In this document: one piece after another, positions 1-12,171 of the stretch
How positions within the stretch are numbered: the first letter of the stretch is position 1
How the letters are laid out: each line of letters opens with the position of its first letter
Assembly (NCBI RefSeq): GCF_022829405.1
Contig: NZ_JAKSXW010000078.1
Span: 62,001-126,000, forward strand
Direction of reading: 5' to 3'
DNA: 64,000 bases
DNA from: Methylobacterium sp. J-076
GTDB lineage: Bacteria > Pseudomonadota > Alphaproteobacteria > Rhizobiales > Beijerinckiaceae
Position numbers and translations under genes: made by a program
The notes under the pieces: model-generated
Database searches by the model: none
Told to the model about the DNA's origin: nothing
What the model saw: only the letters and a program-made list of their open reading frames with translations

Positions 1-8
1 CGCTCGAT

Positions 9-518
9 GTGACCACTGAGCGTGAGGGTGCCGGAGATCGAACCGTGGCCGAGAACGTCCTGGACCAGCCATCCGAGATCGAGGGATGCGTCACCGCGAT
101 CGTCGGCGCCTACGTGTCGGGCAACCATGTCGCGGCGGCCGACGTGCCGGGGCTGATCGCCTGCGTGCATGCCGCGCTCACCACCCTCGCCGCGCGGGAG
201 GGCGCTGCCCGGGCCGCATGCGCCCATCACCCCACCGAGGCGCAGATCGAGAAGTCGGTCCAGCGGGACGGGCTCGTTAGCTTCCTCGACGGCAAGTCCT
301 ACAAGACCCTGAAACGGCACCTGAGATCCCACGGGCTCGATCCCCGAAGCTACCGCGACCATTTCGGGCTGCCGTTCGACTACCCGATGGTGGCGCCGGC
401 CTACCGCGAGAAGCGCTCCGCCATCGCCAAGGTCACCGGTCTGGGCGTGTCCGGCAGCCGCCCCGGCCATGAGGTCCTGTCGGCGCCGCCGCCGGAGAGG
501 CAGCGGCACACGGCCTGA
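9..518 (+). CDS. MucR/Ros-family transcriptional regulator, possibly 5'-truncated
   Basis: The protein is a 169-residue homologue of the MucR/Ros family, small alphaproteobacterial DNA-binding regulators of exopolysaccharide, motility and cell-cycle genes. The diagnostic C-terminal half is present: a basic helix with KTLKRHLRSH (residues 99-108) followed by LDPRSYRDHFGLPFDYPMV and a lysine/arginine-rich tail. In the canonical Ros zinc finger a Cys lies just before the (E)DGK turn; here the aligned segment reads VSFLDGK, so the Cys position holds Ser91, while His104 and His108 are kept. Metal-free MucR-like proteins are known, so this need not be inactivating. The GTG at 9 is the first possible start in the window and the frame stays open to the edge, so the true start may lie outside. 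The first 20 residues match nothing typical of MucR. The gene converges on the glycosyltransferase. Confidence 0.85.
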   Translation: MTTEREGAGDRTVAENVLDQPSEIEGCVTAIVGAYVSGNHVAAADVPGLIACVHAALTTLAAREGAARAACAHHPTEAQIEKSVQRDGLVSFLDGKSYKTLKRHLRSHGLDPRSYRDHFGLPFDYPMVAPAYREKRSAIAKVTGLGVSGSRPGHEVLSAPPPERQRHTA

Positions 519-557
519 GGCGGGCGCGCCGCGGTCGGGACGGCGGGGGCGCCCGCC
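519..557. terminator. GC-rich hairpin between convergent genes
   Basis: A 9-bp perfect stem (GGCGGGCGC at 519-527 pairing with GCGCCCGCC at 549-557) with a 21-nt GC-rich loop directly follows the MucR-like stop codon and faces the glycosyltransferase stop. There is no U-tract, so it is a putative bidirectional terminator only. Confidence 0.45.
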
Positions 558-573
558 GGGGTGGGAACGGCCC

Positions 574-1926
574 TCAGCGCCCCTCCCAAACCCCCCGTTG
601 TGCGGCCCTGGCCGGGGGGAGAACGCCCGGCGAGCGGGAGGTCCGCGGGGCGTTCCGAGCCCCGTCGCCGTCGGCGAGGCCATCGAGGACGCGGAGGATC
701 TCATGCCGGGCATCCCGCGCCCGGAAGTCGGCGGCCATCGCCTGCGCCCGGTCCCGGAAGCCCGGTTCCGAGAGCACCTGGTCGATGGCCCCGGCGAGGG
801 CCGCGCCCGTGGGCGTGCTCGTCCCGAGGTCGATCCCCGTCCCCGACCAGCCGACGCGGGCGGCGACCTCCGCCTTGTCCTCCGTCTTGCCCGCCACCAC
901 CAGGGGAACCCCGGCGGCCAGCGCCTGCAGGACGCTGCCGTAGCCCCCGTTGGTCACGAGCACCCCGACCTTGGGGAAGATCGCATCGAAGGGCAGGAAC
1001 GAGGCGACCCGCGCGTTGGCCGGCACCGGCATCCCGAGGGCCTCGACGGGCCGCCCGCCCGTGGTCGCGACGACGAGGAGGTCGTCCCGGTCCGCGAGGG
1101 CGGCGAGGGTCGGCGCGACGAGCTGCCCGAGGTCGCCGTTGGCCAGGGTGCCCTGGGTGACGAGGACCACCTTCCTGCCGCCGTCGAGGTCGTCCCACCA
1201 GGGCGGAAGCGGCGCCGACGAGCGGCCGAGGGGGAGGAGGCCGACGAAGCGCAGGGTGGCGGGCGGCGCCCGGAAGGCGAACTCGAAGCCCGGCACGCCC
1301 TGCTGGAGGAAGGCGTCCGGGAGCTGCACGATGGATTGCGTGAGGGAGGCGGGCAGCGGCGGGAGGCCGAGCGCCGCGAGGCGCCCGTCGGCATGGGCCC
1401 GGACGGGCTCGACGAAGGCCCGGTCGACGGCGGCGGCGAGGACCGCGTAGCGGGCCCGCTCCTCCGCGTCCCGGGCGGGGGGCAGCCCGAGGCCGACCGG
1501 GGCGCCGTCCGCCCTGTCGAGGAACAGGATGCTGACGTTCAGGACGGCGACCGGCGGCCGGGGCCGGCGCGATTGGAGCAGCGGTAGGACGCCGAGGACC
1601 ATGCTGCTGGCGACGACCACGTCCGGCGCCTCGGCCTCGATGAGGTGGTGCAGCAGGGTGGCCTGGGCCGGCATGGGGTCGATGAAGCGCCGGGCGAACT
1701 CGCGGCTCCAGCGCTCGGGGCCCGGGGGCAGGCCGGGTTCGAGGGTGCTCGCGGCCCCGTGGTCGGGGCAGGGGACGAAGCGGAAGCCCGCCGCCTGGAC
1801 CTGCGGGGCGAAGGCGGGGTCGGTGACGAAGGTGACCGCGTCGCCCCGGTCGGCCAGGAGGCGACCAACGGCGAGCATGGGATTCACGTGGCCGGTGAGG
1901 GGCGTGGCGGCGAGAAGGACTTTCAC
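574..1926 (-). CDS. GT1/UGT-type glycosyltransferase (MGT-like)
   Basis: A 450-residue GT-B-fold glycosyltransferase of the macrolide/zeaxanthin glycosyltransferase type. The N-terminus has the acceptor-side pattern MKVLLAATPLTGHVNPM, and the C-terminal half has the nucleotide-sugar-binding segment: VLVTQGT near residue 254, then VLVTNGGYGSVLQALAAGVP with a downstream KTEDKAEVA. The acceptor cannot be read from sequence; carotenoid, hopanoid or polyketide-like acceptors fit the family. About 30 C-terminal residues after the last helix are low-complexity and Arg/Ala/Pro-rich. The start is GTG at 1926, chosen because the Rossmann strand begins immediately there. It lies 120 nt downstream of the RND pump gene on the same strand, so weak co-transcription is possible, but nothing links it functionally to metal efflux. 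Confidence 0.85.
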   Translation of the reverse strand: MKVLLAATPLTGHVNPMLAVGRLLADRGDAVTFVTDPAFAPQVQAAGFRFVPCPDHGAASTLEPGLPPGPERWSREFARRFIDPMPAQATLLHHLIEAEAPDVVVASSMVLGVLPLLQSRRPRPPVAVLNVSILFLDRADGAPVGLGLPPARDAEERARYAVLAAAVDRAFVEPVRAHADGRLAALGLPPLPASLTQSIVQLPDAFLQQGVPGFEFAFRAPPATLRFVGLLPLGRSSAPLPPWWDDLDGGRKVVLVTQGTLANGDLGQLVAPTLAALADRDDLLVVATTGGRPVEALGMPVPANARVASFLPFDAIFPKVGVLVTNGGYGSVLQALAAGVPLVVAGKTEDKAEVAARVGWSGTGIDLGTSTPTGAALAGAIDQVLSEPGFRDRAQAMAADFRARDARHEILRVLDGLADGDGARNAPRTSRSPGVLPPARAAQRGVWEGR

Positions 1927-2046
1927 GGCAGCTTTCTGAACGGTCGGGGTGGCTCCTCGGTCATTCGCCGAAGGGCCTGTCCGGTCACCGCCCGCCGGGC
2001 CGCCGCGTGCGCCCCCGCACCAGGGCGGCCCCGGCCGGAGCCGCGC

Positions 2047-5217
<3,171 letters not shown>

Positions 5218-5225
5218 GGGGCGCC

Positions 5226-6641
5226 TCAATCCGTCGAGCCGAGCAGGCTGCGCAGCAGGATGGCCTTCAGGCCGAAGCTCCCCGCGGTCGCCACGCTGTC
5301 GCCGGCCGCGACCCCGCCCTTCACCTCGACCCAGTCGGAGCGCTGGATGCCCAGGGTCAGGGAGCGGCGCTCGAACCGGTCCGGGGCGACGCGGACGAAG
5401 GCGATCGGCCCCTGTTCGGTCTGCTGGACCGCGGCGGCGGGGATGGTGACGCCGTCGCGGCCGAGATCCGCCGCCACGGTGACGGAGACGAACATGTTCG
5501 CGCGCAGCTGATCCTCGGGGTTGGCGAGTTCGATCCGGGCGGGCGCGGTGTTGGTGGCCGCGTCGAGGGCGGCGTTGACGGAGCGGACCCGGCCCTCGAA
5601 GGGCGGGTGGCCCGGAACCGGGCTCTCGACCGAGGCGGCGTCCCCCGCCTTCACCCGGGCGATGTCGGGTCCGTAGAGGCTGGCCAGCACCAGGACGCGG
5701 GTCGGGTCGGCCACCGTGATCGCGTCGCGGCCGGTATCCACCACCTCGCCCAGCGTGATGCCGACGCTCGTCACCACGCCGCCGATGGGCGTGACCACGG
5801 CGCTGGTGCCGGGCGCCGCGCCCTCGGCCGGGGCGAGGCGCTGGTACTGCGCCCGGTACATGTCGGCACTGGCCTCGGCCGACTGGACCGCGGCCTTCGC
5901 CTTGGCGAGGTCGGCCTGCCGCCGCTCCACCTCGGCCTGGGCCACGCCGCCGAACTTGAGCTGGTCCTGTCCGCGCTTGAGCTGCAGCTCCGTGACCTTC
6001 TCGGAGGCCCGCGCCTCGCCGAGCGCCGCCTGCGCGGCGAGGAGGCCGTTGCGGGCGTCGAGGATGCCGGCGGCGTCGAGGGTCGCCAGGGTCTGCCCGG
6101 CCTCCACCCGGTCGCCGGGCTGGACCGCGAGGCTCAGCACCCGCCCCTGGGTGCGCGGCTTGAGATGCGTCACCCGCCGCTCGTCGAAGGCGACGGTGCC
6201 GGGCGCGCACACCGGCAGCACGATCCGGCGGATCTCGGCCGTCCCGAAGGCGAGGCCGATCCGGGTCTGGCCCGCCGCGTCGAGGGTCACGAGGTCGGGA
6301 TCGGCCGGGGGGGCGTCGCCCTTGGCCGGGTCGGCCGCCGCGGCCGGCGGATGCGGCGCGAGGCCGAGCGCGTCGAGGAGCGGCCCCCGGTACGCCCATC
6401 CCCCGAAGGCGAGGGCGGCGAGCGCCGCGGCGAGGAACAGCAGGACGGGCGCCCGGCGCCGCGCCGAGGCCGGGGAGGGGCGCGGGTCCCCTCCGGCCGC
6501 GGAGGGGGTGCGGCGCACGGGGGTGGCGGGGCCTGCCGGTTCGGCGGCCCCGGCCTCGCGCTCGGCCGTGAGGGGCTCGGCGTGGAGCGACATCAGCGGC
6601 ACCGCCGCCGGCCGGGACCGGCGGACGGCATGGGGGGACAA
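5226..6641 (-). CDS. periplasmic adaptor of the metal RND pump (CzcB/CusB-like)
   Basis: A 471-residue membrane-fusion protein that would link the CzcA-type pump to an outer-membrane channel. It has a proline-rich cytoplasmic N-terminus, one TM anchor near residues 66-85, a barrel-sandwich/lipoyl half-motif (LKPRTQGRVLSLAVQPGDRV), a coiled-coil hairpin rich in Ala/Glu/Lys, the second lipoyl half (VVTPIGGVVTSVGITLGEVV) and a beta-barrel. The TTG start at 6641 is preceded by GAGG and overlaps the ribosome path from the PhaR-like gene, whose stop is 7 nt upstream. An in-frame ATG at 6593 (455 residues) has a poorer ribosome-binding site. No metal-binding Met-rich N-terminal motif of CusB type is obvious. 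Confidence 0.9.
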   Translation of the reverse strand: MSPHAVRRSRPAAVPLMSLHAEPLTAEREAGAAEPAGPATPVRRTPSAAGGDPRPSPASARRRAPVLLFLAAALAALAFGGWAYRGPLLDALGLAPHPPAAAADPAKGDAPPADPDLVTLDAAGQTRIGLAFGTAEIRRIVLPVCAPGTVAFDERRVTHLKPRTQGRVLSLAVQPGDRVEAGQTLATLDAAGILDARNGLLAAQAALGEARASEKVTELQLKRGQDQLKFGGVAQAEVERRQADLAKAKAAVQSAEASADMYRAQYQRLAPAEGAAPGTSAVVTPIGGVVTSVGITLGEVVDTGRDAITVADPTRVLVLASLYGPDIARVKAGDAASVESPVPGHPPFEGRVRSVNAALDAATNTAPARIELANPEDQLRANMFVSVTVAADLGRDGVTIPAAAVQQTEQGPIAFVRVAPDRFERRSLTLGIQRSDWVEVKGGVAAGDSVATAGSFGLKAILLRSLLGSTD

Positions 6642-6648
6642 GGCCGCC

Positions 6649-6846
6649 TCATGCGTCGAGGCCCCGGGGCAGCACGTCCTCGGTCACGAAGCGCCCGTTC
6701 TCCACGTCGCGGACCACGACCTCGTAGCCTTCGCTGCGCAGCTCCTTGAGCCGGGCGAGGGACACGTAGGACGCGGATTCCACGTCGTAGAGCCGGGTCT
6801 GGCCGTACCGGTTGATCAGGCGCCGGGGGCGCCGCTTCCTAGGCAT
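6649..6846 (-). CDS. stand-alone PhaR N-terminal-type DNA-binding protein
   Basis: A 65-residue basic protein that matches the N-terminal DNA-binding domain of PHA/PHB accumulation regulators (PhaR): RLINRYGQTRLYDVESASYVS followed by an L..LR-type helix and VRDVENGRFVTEDVL. Full PhaR proteins are usually about 150-200 residues with a C-terminal part involved in granule or polymer sensing; that part is absent here and the next gene starts 7 nt later, so this is not a simple frameshift of a longer PhaR. It is the first gene of the metal-efflux operon. I infer a small DNA-binding regulator, perhaps of its own operon; a role in PHA metabolism is not supported by this position alone. ATG start at 6846; the upstream 240 nt carry an AT-rich promoter island. 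Confidence 0.8.
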   Translation of the reverse strand: MPRKRRPRRLINRYGQTRLYDVESASYVSLARLKELRSEGYEVVVRDVENGRFVTEDVLPRGLDA

Positions 6847-7087
6847 GCGTGGCGCAGTCCCGGCGGCCCGTGGCGCGTGGCGTCGTCCGCATCGAATGAG
6901 GTCCAGCGAGGGCGCGCTCGGTCCACGGGACGGGATCCGGTACGCGCTAGAGTCATTCTAATAAGTTGGGCGAAGCCGATGCGGCGCCACTAAATTCGGG
7001 TTCATACTGTTTGTCCGACGGGACCGGTGGTGCGAAGTTTGACTTAAACGGGTTGAGGGGCCGGGCGACGGCGAGGCGGGGACGGGC
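6847..7087. promoter_or_regulatory. divergent promoter region between efflux operon and two-component system
   Basis: This 241-nt intergenic stretch separates two outward-facing operons. Positions about 6945-7060 are clearly less GC-rich than the surroundings (for example TAGAGTCATTCTAATAAGTT and a run near ACTAAATTCGG), as expected for promoters in such a genome. I could not identify a specific operator; a binding site for the adjacent OmpR-type regulator would be expected here by analogy to CzcRS/CusRS systems. Confidence 0.45.
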
Positions 7088-7765
7088 GTGGCGAGGCTGC
7101 TGCTGATCGAGGACGACGCGGAGACGGCCGGCGACGTGCTCGACGACCTGCGCGGTCGCGGCCACACGGTCGGCTGGGCCGCGACCGGGCCCGAGGGCGC
7201 GCGGGCGGCCCGGGACGATGTCTGGGAGGCGATCATCCTGGACCGGCTGCTGCCCGGCCAGGACGGGCTCGGGGTCCTGCAGGATCTCCGGCGGGACGGG
7301 GACCGCACCCCCGCCCTGATCCTCAGCGCGCTGGGCGACGTGGACGAGCGCATCCGCGGCCTGCGGGCGGGGGGCGACGACTACCTCGCCAAGCCCTTCG
7401 CCCTGGGCGAGCTCGCCGCCCGCATCGAGGCGCTGCTCCGGCGGCCCGCGGGCAGGCCCGAGACGGTGCTGCGCGTCGGCCGCCTAGAGATCGACCTGAT
7501 CGCGGGCACCGGCCGGCGCGGCACGCGCGACCTCGGCCTGCTGCCGCGCGAACTCAAGCTCCTCGCCTACCTGATGCGGTGCCCCGGGCAGATCGTGACG
7601 CGGGCGATGCTGTTCGAGGAGGTCTGGAACTACCGCTTCACCCCCAAGTCGAACCTCATCGATGTCCATGTCGGGCGGCTGCGGCGGAAGCTGGAGGCGG
7701 GCGGCGAGGCGCCCCTGATCCAGAACGTGAGCGGCATCGGCTTCACGCGCATGCCCGATGCGTGA
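7088..7765 (+). CDS. OmpR/PhoB-type response regulator of the metal-efflux locus
   Basis: A 225-residue two-domain response regulator. The receiver domain (about 1-117) has the acidic pair E8-D9-D10, the phospho-acceptor Asp52 in LDRLLPGQDG and the conserved Lys in LAKPF; the winged-helix effector domain (about 128-222) ends with the DNA-recognition segment LIDVHVGRLRRKL and the C-terminal hairpin. GTG start at 7088. Its gene overlaps the sensor kinase by 8 nt, giving a standard RR-HK pair. Divergent orientation to the HME-RND operon suggests it activates the pump in response to metal, as in CzcR/CusR, but the ligand is inferred. Confidence 0.92.
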   Translation: MARLLLIEDDAETAGDVLDDLRGRGHTVGWAATGPEGARAARDDVWEAIILDRLLPGQDGLGVLQDLRRDGDRTPALILSALGDVDERIRGLRAGGDDYLAKPFALGELAARIEALLRRPAGRPETVLRVGRLEIDLIAGTGRRGTRDLGLLPRELKLLAYLMRCPGQIVTRAMLFEEVWNYRFTPKSNLIDVHVGRLRRKLEAGGEAPLIQNVSGIGFTRMPDA

Positions 7766-9125
7766 CCTCCTGCGCTCCACCACCCTGCGCTGGGCGCTGG
7801 GGATCGCCGTGTGGTCGGTCCTGCTGGCGCTGTCGATGTTCGCCTTCATCTACTGGCAGACGGCGGCCTACCTGCGCGAGGAGCTCGCCGAGACGCTGCG
7901 GCTGGAGGTCCGCACCGCCGCGGCGGATCCCGCGGCCGCCGCGCTGCGGGTCGACACCTGGACCGCCATGGACCTCCACGCCACCCATTACGGCGGGCTG
8001 TTCGGCCCCGGGGGAGCGCGGGTGGCCGGCAATCTCCGGGCGATGCCGGATCGCCTCCCGCGCGACGGCGACGCCTACCGGGTCAGCGCCACGGTGGATG
8101 TCGCGGGCCGCACCGTCGCGGACGAGATCTGGGCCGCCGCCCTGGCCCTCCCGGACGGCGGCGCCGTCGTGATCGCCCACGATTCCGACGAGATCGACCG
8201 GGTGCGGGTGACGACCCTGCGCGCGCTGGGCCTCGGGCTGGTGCCGACGCTGATGCTCTCGGGCCTCGGCGGCCTGTTGCTGGCGCGCCGCGCCCGCGGG
8301 CGGCTGGCGGCGACGGAGGCGGCGCTGTCCGAGGTGATGCGCGGCGACCTGCGCCAGCGCTTGCCGGTGGGGACGCGCGGGGACGAGTTCGACCGCCTCG
8401 CCCGGAACGTGAACCGGATGCTCGACGAGATCGAGCGCCTGATGGGCGAGGTCCGCAGCGTCGGCGATGCGGTCGCCCACGACCTGCGCACCCCGCTCAC
8501 CCGGCTGCGGGCCCGGCTGGAGCGCAGCCGCGCCCAGGCCAGGACCGTGGCGGAGTTCCACGAGACGATCGACCAGGGCCTCGCCTGGATCGACCAGACC
8601 CTGTCCATGGTCACGGCCGTCCTGCGGATCGGGGAGATGGAGGACGGGCGGCGACGGGCGGCGTTCACCCGCGTGGACCTCGGCGAGGTGGCCGCCGTGG
8701 CGGTGGAGTTCTTCGAGCCCCTGGCCGAGGAGAAGGGCATCCGCCTCGACGTCGCCGTCTCGCCGGGACCCCACGTGATCCTGGGGGACCGGGACCTCTG
8801 CTTCGAGGCCCTGTCGAACCTCCTCGACAACGCCCTGAAGTTCACCCCCTCCGGCGGCGCGGTGGACGTGCGCGTCACCCGGGCCGGCGATGCGGTCGTC
8901 GCGGCGGTGGACGATACCGGGCCGGGCCTGCCGCCGGGCGAGCACGCCAAGGTATTCCAGCGGTTCTACCGCGCCGAGACGGCCCGCCGGACCCCCGGCA
9001 ACGGCCTGGGGCTGAGCCTCGTGGCGGCGATCGCCGCGCTTCACAGCGCGTCGGCGACCGCGCGCCCCGGCCCGGCGGGGGGCGGGCGCTTCGCCATCGC
9101 CTTCCCGCCCGCCGAGGCCGCCTGA
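7758..9125 (+). CDS. membrane sensor histidine kinase, partner of the preceding regulator
   Basis: A 455-residue inner-membrane sensor kinase. TM1 lies near residues 9-31 and TM2 near 155-177, bracketing a short periplasmic sensor of about 120 residues. A HAMP linker follows, then the H-box AHDLRTPLTRL with the phospho-acceptor His241, the N-box NLLDNALKF, the G1 box DDTGPGLP and the G2 box GNGLGLSLV. The architecture is that of CusS/CzcS-type and EnvZ-like class I kinases. ATG at 7758 overlaps the regulator gene by 8 nt, so translation is coupled. I see no Cys/His metal cluster in the periplasmic loop beyond scattered His (HATHYGG), so the signal is unproven. Confidence 0.92.
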   Translation: MRDLLRSTTLRWALGIAVWSVLLALSMFAFIYWQTAAYLREELAETLRLEVRTAAADPAAAALRVDTWTAMDLHATHYGGLFGPGGARVAGNLRAMPDRLPRDGDAYRVSATVDVAGRTVADEIWAAALALPDGGAVVIAHDSDEIDRVRVTTLRALGLGLVPTLMLSGLGGLLLARRARGRLAATEAALSEVMRGDLRQRLPVGTRGDEFDRLARNVNRMLDEIERLMGEVRSVGDAVAHDLRTPLTRLRARLERSRAQARTVAEFHETIDQGLAWIDQTLSMVTAVLRIGEMEDGRRRAAFTRVDLGEVAAVAVEFFEPLAEEKGIRLDVAVSPGPHVILGDRDLCFEALSNLLDNALKFTPSGGAVDVRVTRAGDAVVAAVDDTGPGLPPGEHAKVFQRFYRAETARRTPGNGLGLSLVAAIAALHSASATARPGPAGGGRFAIAFPPAEAA

Positions 9126-9376
9126 CACCCGGCGCCCCCGGGCGGCGCGCGACAAGCCGGCACGGGGGCGGGGCGCGGCCGGCGCGATCCCGCCGGGCCG
9201 GGCCGGGCCTCTTGGAATTCATTATTTTTGTCACGCTTTCCGGCGCGGGGCCCGCAGCCGCCCGGCCCGGACATGCGTAAAGGGGGCGCGGCGTCCCGAA
9301 CGACCGGCGGTGGGATCGCCGCCGGCCGACATCCCCGTCTGCCACGGGCCGCCGGCCTTTCCCGAGGGTGTCCAGG
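9126..9376 (+). promoter_or_regulatory. malate synthase leader and promoter region
   Basis: A 251-nt gap holding an AT-rich island at about 9215-9240 (TTGGAATTCATTATTTTTG) that is the likely promoter of the malate synthase gene. A 7-bp hairpin (CCGGCGG 9304-9310 with CCGCCGG 9319-9325) lies in the presumed 5' leader. No known riboswitch was recognised. Confidence 0.4.
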
Positions 9377-11539
9377 ATGGATCGACTGACCGTTGGCGGC
9401 CTCGCCGTCGCAAGGGTGCTCCACGATTTCGTCACGCAGGAGGCCCTGCCCGGCACCGGCATCTCGCCCGAGGTGTTCTGGGGCGGCCTCGGCGCCATCG
9501 TCCGGGACCTGACGCCGAAGAACCGGGCGCTGCTCGCCAAGCGCGACGCCCTGCAGGGGCGGATCGACGCCTGGCACCGGGAGCGCACCGGCAAGCCGGT
9601 GGACGCCGCGGCCTACAAGGCGTTCCTCACCGAGATCGGCTACATCGTCCCCGCCCCGGGCGCCGTGCAGGTGCGCACGGACCGCGTGGACCTGGAGATC
9701 GCCCGCATCGCGGGGCCGCAGCTCGTGGTGCCGATCTCGAACGCCCGCTACGCCCTCAACGCGGCCAACGCCCGCTGGGGCTCCCTCTACGATGCCCTGT
9801 ACGGCACCGACGCCGTGTCGGAGGAGGGCGGGGCCGTCCGCTCCGGCGGCTACAACCGCAGCCGGGGCGCTCGGGTCGTCACCCGCGCCCGCAGCTATCT
9901 CGACCGCTTCGTCCCCCTGGCGGGCGGGCGCCACGCCGACGTCGTGACCTACGCCGTCGAGGACGGCGGGCTCGTCGGCAACATGAACACCGGCGAGACC
10001 GTGCCCCTCGCCCGGCCGGAGCTGTTCGCGGGCTACCGCGGCCGGGCGAGCATGCCCTCGGCCCTGCTGCTGCGCCACAACGGCCTGCACATCGAGGTGG
10101 TGATCGACCGCACGCACCGGATCGGCCGGTTCGACGCGTCGGGCGTCGCCGACATCGTCCTCGAATCCGCCGTCTCGACGATCATGGACCTCGAGGATTC
10201 GGTGGCCACGGTCGATGCGCAGGACAAGGTCGTCGTCTACCGCAACTGGCTCGGCCTGATGAAGGGCACCCTCTCGGCCGCCTTCGAGAAGGACGGCCGG
10301 AGGCAGGAGCGCCGCCTCAACCCTGACCGGCACTACATCGCCCCCAACGGCGGCGAGGTGGTGGTGCCCGGCCGCTCCCTCATGCTGGTGCGCAACGTCG
10401 GCCACCACATGGACACCGACGCCGTGCTCGACGGCGAGGGCCGGGAGATCCCCGAGGGGATGCTCGACGCCGCGATCTCCGCGATGATCGCGATCCACGA
10501 CCTCAGGGGCGATTCCGGGCTGCGGAACAGCCGGGAGGGCTCGGTCTACATCGTCAAGCCGAAGATGCACGGGCCGGAGGAGGTCGCCTTCGCCGTCGAG
10601 CTGTTCGACCGGGTGGAGGCGATGCTGGGGCTCGACCCCAACACCCTCAAGATGGGCATCATGGACGAGGAGCGCCGCACCACGGTGAACCTCGCCGCCT
10701 GCATCGCCGCGGCGGCGGAGCGGGTGGTCTTCATCAACACCGGGTTCCTCGACCGCACCGGGGACGAGATCCACACGGCGATGGAGGCCGGGCCGGTCAT
10801 CCGCAAGAACGACATGAAGGCGACGGCCTGGATCAAGGGCTACGAAGAGAACAACGTCGATGTCGGCCTCGCCTGCGGCCTGAGGGACCGGGCGCAGATC
10901 GGCAAGGGGATGTGGGCGGCCCCCGACGCCATGGCGGAGATGCTGATGCAGAAGGGCGCCCACCCGAAGGCCGGCGCCTCGACGGCCTGGGTGCCTTCGC
11001 CCACCGCCGCGACCCTCCACGCCCTGCACTACCACGAGATCGAGGTCGCGGTGCGGCAGGCGGAACTCGCCCGCCGGCCCCGCTCGGCCCTGGACGAGAT
11101 CCTGGAGATCCACCTGGCTAGGTCGAACTTCGCCCCCGACGACGTCCAGCAGGAGATCGACAACAACGCGCAAGGCATCCTCGGCTACGTCGTGCGCTGG
11201 GTGGACCAGGGGGTCGGGTGCTCGAAGGTGCCCGACATCCACGATGTCGGGCTGATGGAGGACCGGGCGACCCTGCGCATCTCCTCGCAGCACATCGCCA
11301 ACTGGCTGCACCACGGCGTGGTGAGCGAGGAGCAGGTGATGGAGACCCTGAAGCGGATGGCCAAGGTCGTGGACCGCCAGAACGCCGGCGATCCCCTCTA
11401 CAGGCCGATGGCGCCGGGCTTCGACGGGCCCGCCTTCCAGGCGGCGAAGGACCTCGTGTTCAAGGGGCGCGCGCAGCCCAACGGCTACACCGAGTGGGTC
11501 CTGACGGCCCGCCGCCGCCAAGCGAAGGCGGCCGGGTAG
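9377..11539 (+). CDS. glcB: malate synthase G
   Basis: A 720-residue cytoplasmic enzyme condensing glyoxylate and acetyl-CoA to malate, second step of the glyoxylate bypass and of glyoxylate assimilation. The family-specific isoform-G length (about 720-730) and signature segments are present: the TIM-barrel metal/glyoxylate region ([20 protein letters not shown]), the [18 protein letters not shown] stretch near the active site, the [16 protein letters not shown] segment, and the C-terminal [29 protein letters not shown] at 9377 is chosen with GAGGG 8-12 nt upstream; an in-frame GTG at 9368 would add three residues. It is monocistronic, followed by a strong hairpin. In methylotrophs that use the ethylmalonyl-CoA pathway malate synthase activity can also come from other enzymes, so the role here may be acetate/glyoxylate handling. 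Confidence 0.97.
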   Translation: MDRLTVGGLAVARVLHDFVTQEALPGTGISPEVFWGGLGAIVRDLTPKNRALLAKRDALQGRIDAWHRERTGKPVDAAAYKAFLTEIGYIVPAPGAVQVRTDRVDLEIARIAGPQLVVPISNARYALNAANARWGSLYDALYGTDAVSEEGGAVRSGGYNRSRGARVVTRARSYLDRFVPLAGGRHADVVTYAVEDGGLVGNMNTGETVPLARPELFAGYRGRASMPSALLLRHNGLHIEVVIDRTHRIGRFDASGVADIVLESAVSTIMDLEDSVATVDAQDKVVVYRNWLGLMKGTLSAAFEKDGRRQERRLNPDRHYIAPNGGEVVVPGRSLMLVRNVGHHMDTDAVLDGEGREIPEGMLDAAISAMIAIHDLRGDSGLRNSREGSVYIVKPKMHGPEEVAFAVELFDRVEAMLGLDPNTLKMGIMDEERRTTVNLAACIAAAAERVVFINTGFLDRTGDEIHTAMEAGPVIRKNDMKATAWIKGYEENNVDVGLACGLRDRAQIGKGMWAAPDAMAEMLMQKGAHPKAGASTAWVPSPTAATLHALHYHEIEVAVRQAELARRPRSALDEILEIHLARSNFAPDDVQQEIDNNAQGILGYVVRWVDQGVGCSKVPDIHDVGLMEDRATLRISSQHIANWLHHGVVSEEQVMETLKRMAKVVDRQNAGDPLYRPMAPGFDGPAFQAAKDLVFKGRAQPNGYTEWVLTARRRQAKAAG

Positions 11540-11571
11540 AAGGACGGGAGGGCGACGCCCCGCGCGGCCCG

Positions 11572-11599
11572 GGGCGGCCGGGACCGACCCCGGCCGCCC
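11572..11599 (+). terminator. hairpin after malate synthase
   Basis: A perfect 11-bp stem (GGGCGGCCGGG 11572-11582, CCCGGCCGCCC 11589-11599) with a 6-nt loop, 32 nt after the malate synthase stop. It lacks a long U-tract, which is common in very GC-rich genomes. Confidence 0.6.
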
Positions 11600-11672
11600 G
11601 ACACCCCTTGTACCGGCCATTCCACTCGCCATCTCTAGACCATCCAACCGCATGGTACAGGGAGGGAAGGCG

Positions 11673-12092
11673 ATGGCGGACACCGTGCATGAGCTGCGGC
11701 CCAAGCTGCCGGACAGCGAGAAGATCACCATCAATCTCGGCTTCGTGGACCTCGGTCACATCGACCTGATGGTCCGAGACGGCTTCTACGCCAACCGTGC
11801 CGACTTCATCCGCACCGCCGTGCGCAACCAGATCGAGCGGCAGGGCGAGGCGGTGAAGCAATCCGTGGCCCGCAAGCAGCTTCACCTCGGCCTCTCGCAC
11901 TATTCGCGGCGGACCCTCGAAGCGGCCCGCGATGCCGGCACGCCGCTGCACATCCAGGTCCTCGGGCTGGCCAGCATCGCCCTCGACGTGACCCCCGAAC
12001 TCGCCCGCGCCGCGATCGCCTCCGTCGAGGTGCTCGGCGCCTTCCAGGCCAGCCCCGCGGTCAAGGCCGCCCTGGCCGACCGCATCGCCTGA
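11673..12092 (+). CDS. CopG-type ribbon-helix-helix regulator
   Basis: A 139-residue protein with an N-terminal ribbon-helix-helix DNA-binding fold: the beta strand KITINLGFVDLGHIDLM followed by helices GFYANRADFIRTAVRNQI. Such proteins bind DNA as dimers. The C-terminal 80 residues (ARKQLHLGLSHYSRRTLE... to the end) form an extra domain not typical of the smallest CopG proteins and may sense a ligand. The start was set at ATG 11673 because GGAGGGAAGG lies 3-12 nt upstream; the ATG at 11652 would place that ribosome-binding site inside the gene. It precedes a PHB-depolymerase-type esterase by 79 nt on the same strand and probably regulates it. The combination is an inference from adjacency. 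Confidence 0.8.
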   Translation: MADTVHELRPKLPDSEKITINLGFVDLGHIDLMVRDGFYANRADFIRTAVRNQIERQGEAVKQSVARKQLHLGLSHYSRRTLEAARDAGTPLHIQVLGLASIALDVTPELARAAIASVEVLGAFQASPAVKAALADRIA

Positions 12093-12171
12093 CACCCGCC
12101 CCCGACGACGTCTCCGCGGAGAAGGCCGGGCATCCCGCACCGTCCCATCCTCGCCCTGCAGGATTCCACCG

